Source: an uncultured Tidjanibacter sp. (GTDB taxonomy: Bacteria; Bacteroidota; Bacteroidia; Bacteroidales; Rikenellaceae). From it: a stretch of DNA of 7,601 bases. The translations under genes were made by a program, and so were the position numbers. Each line of letters starts with the position of its first letter. The stretch's first letter is position 1. A model generated the notes under the pieces. The model did not search any database, was not told the origin of the DNA, and saw only the letters and a program-made list of their open reading frames with translations. The stretch lies in contig CAKUKW010000095.1 in NCBI GenBank assembly GCA_934663885.1, forward strand, positions 1-7,601, given 5' to 3'. Positions 1 through 6,137 of the stretch are shown one piece after another.

Positions 1-125
1 CCCGTGATAACCATTCCGTTGGTACCCTGGTATAGTATTCGGGTGCATGCCTCCGCATCACGGATATTCACCAAGGTTGCGGCGAGTAGCCAGGCAGCCG
101 CTACTAATTTCGTGTTTGTTTTCAT
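1..125 (-). CDS. Choloylglycine hydrolase / penicillin V acylase family protein (N-terminal part only)
   Basis: Only the first 41 codons are inside the window; the gene continues beyond the left edge. The start ATG (125-123) opens a signal peptide: basic residues K2 and K6, then a hydrophobic stretch rich in Ala and Leu (residues 7-19). This is followed by EACTRILYQGTNGMVIT, where Cys27 directly follows the likely cleavage site. That matches linear-amide C-N hydrolases of the Ntn superfamily, in which cleavage exposes an N-terminal Cys nucleophile and the next ~14 residues lead to the catalytic Arg and Asp (just outside the window). Family members hydrolyse amide bonds of bile-salt conjugates, penicillin V or acyl-homoserine lactones. 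Forty-one residues cannot tell these apart. The signal peptide implies a periplasmic or secreted enzyme. A terminator between it and the upstream operon suggests separate transcription, though I found no convincing minus-strand promoter in the 50-bp gap between terminator and start. Confidence 0.82.
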   Translation of the reverse strand, partial: MKTNTKLVAAAWLLAATLVNIRDAEACTRILYQGTNGMVIT

Positions 126-145
126 TTTATCGGGTATTATCTTTG
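115..145 (+). promoter_or_regulatory. Candidate Bacteroidota-type promoter, plus strand, antisense to the hydrolase start
   Basis: TTTG at 115-118, a 19-base spacer and TATCTTTG at 138-145 exactly match the Bacteroidota -33/-7 consensus (TTTG, then TAnnTTTG). It points rightwards into the short intergenic region and then antisense to the 3' end of the 663-residue gene. No protein gene lies downstream on this strand; the only small reading frame (from ATG 149) resembles nothing I know. The match overlaps the hydrolase signal-peptide codons, so it may be chance. If real, it would make a short RNA or an antisense transcript. Confidence 0.35.
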
Positions 146-175
146 GAAATGCTTCAGAAATTGTGCCATTCCCCG

Positions 176-213
176 TTTAAAATAAAAACGTATCCGGAAA
201 TATCCGGATACGT
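176..213 (-). terminator. Intrinsic terminator of the DUF3857 operon
   Basis: On the minus strand a perfect 11-bp stem (188-198 paired with 203-213, loop of four) is followed by TTTTTATTTT (187-178). It lies about 30 bases past the stop codon of the 663-residue gene and about 50 bases before the hydrolase start, so it marks the end of the two-gene operon. On the plus strand no T-run follows the stem, so it should act only leftwards. Confidence 0.85.
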
Positions 214-245
214 CTGGAAAGAGGGAGAGCAGGACTTCGGTAAAT

Positions 246-2237
246 TTAAATCCCGGCTTTTTTTCTAAGGATAATATTTTCTGAAAACGTACTTATCATA
301 TCCCCGTAAGTATTTTTAAGCGAATTGTATTCCATTGCCGCGTATTCAGCCTTTTTAAGCAGGAAAGATGCCTGAATAGATATTGTCCCGTTGTTTTCCT
401 CTATATTATATAATGTGGTTCCTATATTGTTGTCCACCGATTTTGCCTCGGGGAGATGCTCCACCTCGTATCCTTCGGGGATGTTTATGACGACGCGGTA
501 GCTATCCATAGACTTATAGTAAAGATATACGGGCCATGACCTTAATTTCTGGTTGAAGGGATTGTCGTCCGGCGCAAAGCCTGCGAGCGGACTCAGGAAT
601 ATTTTACCGTCTATGGTTTCCATCGGGATTTCATAGGAAGAATTCATGACGAAAGGCTTATATGCGTCTGCGTAATTCTCAGCGGAAACATCATTGAGTG
701 TTGCATTGTCGTTCAACTTATTTATTTTCCTGAGATTGTCCTCGGAATTATTGAAAGCCTTACGGTTGACGGTAGCAGGGTAACCAGACAGCGATTTATG
801 TGCAGACACGTAGGCCGTTCCCTTTCCGGGATCGAGCTCAATGGCGATCTGTATATCTTTTAAAGAGGTTTGGGGCTGGAGCAGCACCACCCATTTTTCG
901 GTTTTGGGGATGACTGCCAGACCTTCCACATCTACGCACCAACGAGGAAGTTCGTCGAACCTGGCGAAAGGATCCGTGGCGTCGAGGAAATAATTTTTAC
1001 CGTCCACAGTAACCATCCCGACCACATAATTGAAGAAAATGGTGAATGGGTATTTCTTATCTACTTTGCCTACATCGCTCGTTATTATGATTACCGGTAT
1101 GGCATCTATTCCGGCACCCTGCAGAAGCCCTATAAGTAAAAGGTTAAGATCGGCATTATTGCCTGTTTTGTATTTAAGCAGATCCGATACTTTCTTCGAG
1201 GCGTACTTCGAACGGTATCCATTCCAATCATACATCGATTTAACATACTCGGATATTGACTTTATTTTATCTATTTCGTTTAGGCCCTCGAGAGTTATAT
1301 TTGGTAGTATTTGTTTTGATAATTTTCTGGCCGTTTTTAAATATTTCCCGAAATCAACGTCATTATTAAATTGGGTCGCAGTTTTAGACCATGTAGTAAT
1401 GCCATAACCGTTGCCTGATCCTCCACGAAGATCATTGACATTACCCGATTGAAAATATAATGCAACTACATATTCGCTTAAATTCGGAAGAAATTCCGTG
1501 TCTTTAAATGCTATAAGATTTTGCATCCCCATGGTATATACTATTTCATCTCTTTGTGTTTTCTTATACATATCATGGTCATGAAATTGTGAAGATGTTA
1601 CTCTCTGATTAACATCAAGATTTCTGGCTCCTTTAAGGATGTAAGAAATCGTCGAGTTTGTAATCGCGCTATATTTTAATTCGCTATATAAAACAGGAAT
1701 GTCTTCCTGAAAAGCCCAATTCGGAACAGAAAAAAATCTCGTTCTTTGTCTATATCTTAATTCGATTATCGAGCCTTCTTTAACGTTGGGGAAGGCTATT
1801 TTTTTACGGTATAAAATACCGCTCATTTTCTCATCGACAATATTTTCGTTAGTAAGAGCTGTTCTTTCCAGAGTTCCGTCGGGCCTCATATTATATATAT
1901 ACCCTTCTATGCTAACTATATCGGCATCCCCAGGTTCATTCGTGTAAATGTCAATTTCATATGTCGAGTATTGTAGTCCTGCGGAAGATAAAATTTTTAT
2001 TTTCCTTACCACCTCCCTGTAAAAAAACGTATATGGCCTCTTATACAGAGATTCACTTGCAAACCAATATTTTCCAGTATTGTGTATTACTACCGCGTCG
2101 GGGTCTTTGGAGGCGAGTTTTTCGCTTTCGGCCATTTCCGCCGCGGTTACCTGACCGAACTCCCTGGAATAATTATTCTGGGCGGACAACGGAAGCAGGA
2201 CACTAAAAAACAATACTGAAAAGGCGATTTTTTTCAT
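246..2237 (-). CDS. Secreted DUF3857 / transglutaminase-like protein with a degenerate catalytic site
   Basis: A 663-residue exported protein. A signal peptide (MKKIAF..., hydrophobic residues 5-18) probably ends before Q20. An N-terminal beta-rich DUF3857 domain (roughly residues 60-240) is followed by a transglutaminase-like core (about 320-430) and a C-terminal beta domain resembling DUF3858. In the core, the segment GNNADLNLLL (359-368) is where active members carry Cys. Here Asn361 takes that place, Tyr404 (in FFNYVVGMV) replaces the His, and only Asp419 (in YFLDATD) remains. By the known Cys-His-Asp mechanism it should be inactive as a protease or transferase, and may instead be a binding or scaffolding protein. 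It is the second gene of an operon: its ATG overlaps the upstream TGA as ATGA, implying translational coupling with the 618-residue paralogue. The overlap and the signal peptide both support this start. The substrate is unknown. Family assignment is secure; loss of activity is inference from the alignment. Confidence 0.9.
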   Translation of the reverse strand: MKKIAFSVLFFSVLLPLSAQNNYSREFGQVTAAEMAESEKLASKDPDAVVIHNTGKYWFASESLYKRPYTFFYREVVRKIKILSSAGLQYSTYEIDIYTNEPGDADIVSIEGYIYNMRPDGTLERTALTNENIVDEKMSGILYRKKIAFPNVKEGSIIELRYRQRTRFFSVPNWAFQEDIPVLYSELKYSAITNSTISYILKGARNLDVNQRVTSSQFHDHDMYKKTQRDEIVYTMGMQNLIAFKDTEFLPNLSEYVVALYFQSGNVNDLRGGSGNGYGITTWSKTATQFNNDVDFGKYLKTARKLSKQILPNITLEGLNEIDKIKSISEYVKSMYDWNGYRSKYASKKVSDLLKYKTGNNADLNLLLIGLLQGAGIDAIPVIIITSDVGKVDKKYPFTIFFNYVVGMVTVDGKNYFLDATDPFARFDELPRWCVDVEGLAVIPKTEKWVVLLQPQTSLKDIQIAIELDPGKGTAYVSAHKSLSGYPATVNRKAFNNSEDNLRKINKLNDNATLNDVSAENYADAYKPFVMNSSYEIPMETIDGKIFLSPLAGFAPDDNPFNQKLRSWPVYLYYKSMDSYRVVINIPEGYEVEHLPEAKSVDNNIGTTLYNIEENNGTISIQASFLLKKAEYAAMEYNSLKNTYGDMISTFSENIILRKKAGI

Positions 2238-4090
2238 AATATATTAAAATTAAGTTTGGATGTTTCGTTTTTCTTTATGGTCGAGATGAAGCTGTAAAAA
2301 TCCCCGTATTCCTCTATGGAATAGTCTCCTGCAAACAGGGTAAGATTTTTTTCTACTACCAGCAAATCGCCTTCCGTGCTGTATCTGACCGAATACCGGC
2401 CGTAAGGGCTGTCTACATCGATTGCCCCGGGCATACCGGCGATTTTATATTTACCCAGGTCGTATTTCAGTATATAACTGTAATTTCGAGGGTAATCGAT
2501 ACGGATGCCGTAAACTCTCTCGGAAGGTTTTTCAAAGTCGGTTACCATTATCGGAACGCCGTTTATGAGCATATTGCTGCCGTAGATTTTATAATAGCCG
2601 TTAAAATCGGCCGAAGTCTTTATAGTTATGTTGTCCTGCTCGCGTGAGCCTTTAGATATATCATAGCCGTTAAACGTGTAGGATCCCGTGAAAAAGTTGT
2701 TTCCTATGTATTCGTGAATATATCTCTCTTTGAGATTCTGGTAGCTGTAATTAAGCGTTTCAAACTCCGCACCCTTCAATATTGCGGTTATATTAAGCGT
2801 GGCTGCGCCGCCGTCTTTGAGTTTTATGTCGTATTCATATCTGCATTCAACATCCTCCGGCTTCTGCGCCGGAATTCTTACAAGGCGGCTGCCGCTTTCG
2901 TCGCACAGTAACCCCTGCCTTCCCTGTATGCTTGTCGAAATATATCCGAAAGGTTCGTTCTTTGAGGTACATTCGAGATAGATAGTATCCCGCTCCAGCG
3001 GAACCAGAAGTATTACATGGTTAAAGGCCTGGTGAGGAAAAGACTCCTTCAGGTCCCTAAGCCTGGCCATTCCTGAATTGACCTTCGTATAATGCGAGCC
3101 TATTTCCGCGTAGGAAAGCAACGCTCTCATATAGTTCGTCAGGGCTTTGCAGTCCCCGTACCTGTTTTCGCACACGTATCTGGCGGGGTAGCTCCTGAGG
3201 CCCCCGAGGTCTACGGATATGCTTATATACCTGTGGTTATCCTGGAGATAATGGTATAACGCCTTCACTTTATCGTAATCGGAGTCCAGGCCGGAAATAA
3301 TACGGTCGACGGTACGCCTTTCGTACTCGGGAAGATCCTGGAGGTTTTCGTTCAGCCTGTAATTCCAGTTTCCGAAAGTCTCCCACGAAGTGAATTCCCC
3401 CAACGCACCGTAGTCTATCTTTTCCGGGACTACTATTATTCTGGGCATGCCGAGTGATTCCTGCTGAGAAAATACCTGCCGTTGTACAGGTTCGTAGGAG
3501 TATGTCCATTCGTGCCTTTTTATTCCATTCGCTACCGTGATACTGGGTGCATTGACATGTTCGTAATCATATCTCACACCAATATTTTCGGGAGTCTCGA
3601 CGACCAGGCAACCGTTTTGTACGGGGACTTTTTCGTAAACATAGGCGCCGGCCAGATGGAGGTATTTCTTGCTTGTTACCGTGTATGAATAATTAACTTT
3701 ATATGGGTAAACATTATGCCTTAGCTGGAAATATTTTTTATAGTTGTCGGAGTACAGGTGCACGTCGCTCAGGTAGCTGGCGTCGCCGACCTCTGACTTT
3801 TTTAATTTACGTATCACATTACCGCCTCCGTCTTCTATGTGGGCGTAGTTTATCTTGACGTTATCGCCTTTGGAGTATGGAATCGTGACGTAGGAAAAGT
3901 TGTCTCCCCGTTTGTCAAGGATAAGGATTTCCACGGTATCTGTACGTATGTGCAATGATGACTGAAGCTTGACATGCGAAATGTCTTTAAGAAAAACGGC
4001 GCCGGCATTGCTGCCCTGGGAATATGCAGGGTATGTGCAGACAAGAAATGACAAGATCACGAGTGCGGGTCGTAAAAGGTTAATCAGCAT
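2234..4090 (-). CDS. Secreted DUF3857 / transglutaminase-like protein, catalytic Cys-His kept
   Basis: A 618-residue exported protein and the first gene of the operon. The signal peptide (residues 1-24, hydrophobic from about 9 to 19) probably ends at AYS before Q25. The DUF3857 domain covers about residues 40-220, followed by a transglutaminase-like core (about 265-385) and a C-terminal beta-rich region (about 410-618). Catalytic residues can be read directly: Cys314 in RYGDCKALTNYM, His358 in QAFNHVILLV, and Glu373 in IYLECTSKNEPFGY at the position usually filled by Asp. It may therefore be an active cysteine peptidase or amidase-like enzyme acting outside the cytoplasm; the substrate is unknown. 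The downstream gene is a paralogue lacking the catalytic residues, which suggests the two products work together. The start ATG lies in a divergent intergenic region holding a repeated TTATTACCTTTAT element that may supply the -7 box. Sure of the family, moderately sure of activity, no basis for naming a substrate. Confidence 0.9.
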   Translation of the reverse strand: MLINLLRPALVILSFLVCTYPAYSQGSNAGAVFLKDISHVKLQSSLHIRTDTVEILILDKRGDNFSYVTIPYSKGDNVKINYAHIEDGGGNVIRKLKKSEVGDASYLSDVHLYSDNYKKYFQLRHNVYPYKVNYSYTVTSKKYLHLAGAYVYEKVPVQNGCLVVETPENIGVRYDYEHVNAPSITVANGIKRHEWTYSYEPVQRQVFSQQESLGMPRIIVVPEKIDYGALGEFTSWETFGNWNYRLNENLQDLPEYERRTVDRIISGLDSDYDKVKALYHYLQDNHRYISISVDLGGLRSYPARYVCENRYGDCKALTNYMRALLSYAEIGSHYTKVNSGMARLRDLKESFPHQAFNHVILLVPLERDTIYLECTSKNEPFGYISTSIQGRQGLLCDESGSRLVRIPAQKPEDVECRYEYDIKLKDGGAATLNITAILKGAEFETLNYSYQNLKERYIHEYIGNNFFTGSYTFNGYDISKGSREQDNITIKTSADFNGYYKIYGSNMLINGVPIMVTDFEKPSERVYGIRIDYPRNYSYILKYDLGKYKIAGMPGAIDVDSPYGRYSVRYSTEGDLLVVEKNLTLFAGDYSIEEYGDFYSFISTIKKNETSKLNFNIL

Positions 4091-4122
4091 AATTAGTTGC
4101 GGGTTAATATAGATATAGGATG

Positions 4123-4265
4123 ATAAAGGTAATAAAATTTCTATAAATACTATTTCCGGGACTTTATTTTGTATTTAAAATTGTTCGGCACTGCCGGGTA
4201 CTAGAAGACTACCTCGAATTATAGAACCTTTTCATTGAAGATTTCAAAGGTATTATTACCTTTAT
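4123..4265. repeat. 13-bp inverted repeat framing the divergent intergenic region
   Basis: TTATTACCTTTAT occurs once on the minus strand (4135-4123) and once on the plus strand (4253-4265), each pointing at the neighbouring gene: 33 bases before the 618-residue gene's ATG and 18 bases before the pentapeptide gene's ATG. Both copies are followed by CATC, the right-hand one after two extra bases. Each contains TACCTTTA, one base off the Bacteroidota -7 consensus TAnnTTTG, so the copies probably represent two divergent promoters. The left copy lacks a recognisable -33 box at 19 bases. The 193-bp region (4091-4283) otherwise shows no gene. Confidence 0.6.
4234..4264 (+). promoter_or_regulatory. 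Likely promoter of the pentapeptide-repeat gene with overlapping palindrome
   Basis: ATTG (4234-4237), a 19-base spacer and TACCTTTA (4257-4264) fit the Bacteroidota promoter layout with one mismatch in each box. Transcription would start near 4270, leaving a leader of only about 14 bases. A perfect palindrome, AAAGGTA-TTAT-TACCTTT (4246-4263), covers the -7 box and the bases just before it, a position suited to a repressor operator. The promoter reading follows established consensus; the operator reading is inference. Confidence 0.5.
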
Positions 4266-4283
4266 ATCATCAATTTAACGTAT

Positions 4284-5555
4284 ATGAGAAAAAGAAAGAA
4301 CATCAGCACTTTAATATTACTTTTATTATTGGTTATAGGGATCCTTGTTATTTTATTCTTTAACAAAATAGCTTTATTCTTGTTTCCTTCACAACAAGAT
4401 AGAGCAGGCGAATTAATAAAATTAATACTTAGTGTAATTGGTGGGTTATGCCTGCTACATGGATTATGGATTTCTAATCGTAGGGCAAAGGCTACAGAAG
4501 AAAGTGTAAAGATACAAGGACAACAGATAAATCTAAGTTTGAAGTCCCAAATTGATGAACGTTTTAAAATTGCGGTTGAGCATTTAGGAGATGAAAAGGA
4601 GCCTGTTATTTTGGGAGGTATTGTAGAACTCCACCAAATCGCTAAAGAAGATAAAGCAAAATATGCCGAAGTCGTTTTTAATATATTATGTAGTTATATT
4701 CGCAGAGAAACAAGCATATATCAAAAAACCGCGGAAGACATAAACTCGACTGCAATCAACACTATAATTAATTTTATATTTAGGCGATATAATGATAACC
4801 CTTATCACGGATTCAATGCTGATTTAAGTTCCTCTAATCTTGCAGGACAAGATATCATCGGCTGTGACTTCTCAAATGCTAACCTCGGTTTCTGTTATCT
4901 CGGTTCAATAGAAAATACTATATTAGATAATGCTGATTTATCTCGGGCACAAATTTTTGCTATAAAATTCAATAATAACAGTTTGCGAGGTGTAAACTTC
5001 TTCAAAACAAAGATAGAATATACTAAATTTAATAATATTGAATTTGCAGGTAATGAGAGGATTGAGAAGAAACCAAATTTTATACCTCATTTTATAAGTT
5101 GTAGATTTGAAAATGTATCTTTCGATGAGCTACATTTTTTTGAAGCAGTATTTATCGAGTGTATATTTATTAACTGCACTTTTCGTAATGCCTCTATTTT
5201 GAACTCTTATTTCTATGGTTGTGGGTTTATTAATATCGATTTTTCAAATGCAGATTTGATTTCCAAAATAGATTTCAGTGCTTCTATGTTTTTCAATGTT
5301 CAAATCAACTGTATTGCTACTAATTCAATATTTAAGGGCTGCAAGATTGAAAAATCGAGTGACATATTTATATCTCTGGATGAACAGTTAAAAAAACAAA
5401 AACATAGCAAAATAAATAGCAGCGATATATCCGCATTAGATTTTTACTTGAAAAGTTGCGTTTTCGGAGAACTTTCTGATGAAGATTGTGAAGTCATAAG
5501 AAATAAACACAAAGAAATAAATGTTAGAGAAAAACTTCCTATTGGAAAAAAATGA
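4284..5555 (+). CDS. Membrane-anchored pentapeptide-repeat protein
   Basis: A 423-residue protein in a notably AT-rich gene (15 of 60 bases are G/C at 4921-4980, against 36 of 60 at 7141-7200). A basic N-terminus (MRKRKN) precedes two hydrophobic helices, about residues 8-34 and 43-63. A cytoplasm-like helical region follows (residues 90-145: RFKIAVEHLGDE, LGGIVELHQIAKED, CSYIRRE), resembling the conserved segment that precedes the repeats in many membrane pentapeptide-repeat proteins. Repeats with Leu or Phe every fifth residue run from about 179 to 250 (L181, L186, I191, F196, L201, L206, then L219 to F249). After a charged loop (255-268) a second run spans about 273-355 (F275, F280, F290, F295, F300, I305, F310, F315, F320, L325, I355). 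Such repeats form a right-handed quadrilateral beta-helix that usually binds proteins. The tail (about 365-423) is charged. Function is unknown; its composition and position beside a tRNA locus suggest horizontal acquisition. It stands alone on this strand. Confidence 0.88.
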   Translation: MRKRKNISTLILLLLLVIGILVILFFNKIALFLFPSQQDRAGELIKLILSVIGGLCLLHGLWISNRRAKATEESVKIQGQQINLSLKSQIDERFKIAVEHLGDEKEPVILGGIVELHQIAKEDKAKYAEVVFNILCSYIRRETSIYQKTAEDINSTAINTIINFIFRRYNDNPYHGFNADLSSSNLAGQDIIGCDFSNANLGFCYLGSIENTILDNADLSRAQIFAIKFNNNSLRGVNFFKTKIEYTKFNNIEFAGNERIEKKPNFIPHFISCRFENVSFDELHFFEAVFIECIFINCTFRNASILNSYFYGCGFINIDFSNADLISKIDFSASMFFNVQINCIATNSIFKGCKIEKSSDIFISLDEQLKKQKHSKINSSDISALDFYLKSCVFGELSDEDCEVIRNKHKEINVREKLPIGKK

Positions 5556-5574
5556 TAGTATCCAATGGAAGTTT
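5532..5574 (+). terminator. Long stem-loop over the stop codon of the pentapeptide gene
   Basis: Bases 5532-5546 pair with 5561-5574 in a 14-bp stem with a single bulged T (5540); the 14-base loop (5547-5560) contains the TGA stop codon. No T-run follows on the plus strand, so it is not a textbook intrinsic terminator for this gene; it could be a 3'-end stability element. On the minus strand the stem is followed by a short T-rich stretch (GTTTTTCTC). I call it a terminator or 3'-end structure with low certainty about function and high certainty about the pairing. Confidence 0.45.
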
Positions 5575-5850
5575 GGAAGCAAGAAAAGAAACTCTTTGTA
5601 AGAGTTAGAAACAATCAAAACATTATTATAGAATCTCCATGAATATGTAGCTTTAACCGTTGAAATGTTTTGTAAATCAGGAGATATATGGGCAAAGGTT
5701 GACTTTATCCTTTGCCTGCAAATACAAAACCTTATATTTCCTAAATGAATACTATGGGATAAGACTGAAAACAGTTAATCGAACCTCAACAGAGAACGAA
5801 GTATTCAGTTTTTTTCTCGCTATATCAACAAGTTACAAAGATATAGGCAC
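5556..5850. other. Non-coding AT-rich stretch after the pentapeptide gene
   Basis: No credible coding region is visible on either strand. The only sizeable plus-strand frame (starting at 5660) runs through a terminator and a tRNA-like repeat and is not convincing. Present are the end of the stop-codon stem-loop, a small hairpin AACTCT-TTGTA-AGAGTT (5590-5606) with a pyrimidine-rich flank on the minus strand, and an 8-bp hairpin at 5691-5716. The stretch may be relic DNA between the AT-rich gene and the tRNA locus. Confidence 0.5.
5691..5716. repeat. Perfect 8-bp hairpin
   Basis: GGCAAAGG (5691-5698) and CCTTTGCC (5709-5716) are exact inverse complements around a 10-base loop. Neither strand has a T-run after the stem, so it is not a simple terminator. 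No neighbouring gene start explains it. It could be a protein-binding palindrome, part of an RNA, or a relic end of a mobile element; I cannot choose between these. Confidence 0.45.
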
Positions 5851-5884
5851 AAAAAAAGAGGACAGTCTTTTGGGATTGTCCTCT
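5851..5884 (-). terminator. Strong intrinsic terminator, distal copy behind the tRNA
   Basis: On the minus strand an 8-bp stem AGAGGACA/TGTCCTCT (84-77 paired with 64-57 of block 5800), extendable inward through G-U and A-U pairs, is followed by a run of T reaching 5851. It lies directly behind the degenerate tRNA 3' end at 5888-5911, just as the other terminator lies behind the intact tRNA. It may be the tRNA's original terminator, now displaced. Confidence 0.8.
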
Positions 5885-5887
5885 GTA

Positions 5888-5911
5888 GTAGCGGGGGAAG
5901 GACTAACTTCG
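5888..5911 (-). pseudogene. Degenerate copy of the tRNA-fMet T-arm and 3' acceptor end
   Basis: Bases 5888-5904 (17 bases) are identical to 6137-6153, the 3' end of the intact tRNA plus one flanking base. The likeness continues to 5911 (against 6163) if gaps of two and one bases are allowed, so 24 of 27 positions match. The missing bases fall in the T-loop/T-stem, so no functional T-arm can form. Upstream of it on the minus strand I find no D-arm or anticodon arm. It is either the outer repeat (att-like) of something inserted at the tRNA 3' end, or the remains of a second tRNA copy. Confidence 0.65.
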
Positions 5912-6105
5912 TCTCTTTCAGAGACTTGTTTTCTGTCTGTCGTCGCTCGGCATAATCTGAATATTCTTCAGCTCTGCCCTCGCTCCTAAGACAGCTCGAA
6001 CCTACTGAATTTATCTCCTTCTTTATCCGCACCGCCGTTGGCAACTGCGGGACTACGTCGATGAACTCGCGATCTCTCGGTTCTCATCCTTATCCATTTA
6101 CAACC
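5912..6105. other. Spacer between the two tRNA 3'-end copies; no gene
   Basis: About 0.2 kb without a credible protein gene. It contains small hairpins: GTCTCT-TTC-AGAGAC starting at 5911, and CTGAA-TATTC-TTCAG (5957-5971), the latter enclosed by a possible CTGTC/GACAG pairing (5933-5937 with 5990-5994). It could belong to a structured RNA or be relic DNA. I recognise no known RNA family and no Bacteroidota promoter match inside it. Confidence 0.4.
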
Positions 6106-6130
6106 AAAAAGAGACCATGAGGGTCTCTTT
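6106..6130 (-). terminator. Intrinsic terminator directly after tRNA-fMet
   Basis: On the minus strand AAAGAGACC (6130-6122) pairs with GGTCTCTTT (6116-6108) around a 5-base loop, and the T-run continues to 6106. It begins eight bases after the tRNA 3' end, so the tRNA is probably a single-gene transcript. Confidence 0.85.
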
Positions 6131-6137
6131 CTGCTTG

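Noticed and set aside
47..268. A 73-residue plus-strand reading frame at the left end
   Set aside because: It is antisense to the hydrolase signal peptide, crosses the operon terminator and has no recognisable feature. The hydrolase frame on the other strand has a clear signal peptide and Cys-Thr-Arg motif.
4820..5350. Periodic signal across the AT-rich gene as a DNA tandem repeat or CRISPR array
   Set aside because: The periodicity is at the protein level (Leu or Phe every fifth residue); the DNA units differ from one another and there are no conserved repeats with unique spacers.
5660..5989. A 109-residue plus-strand reading frame
   Set aside because: It runs through the terminator at 5851-5884 and the tRNA-like repeat at 5888-5911, shows no domain, and its sequence there is simply the translation of those elements.
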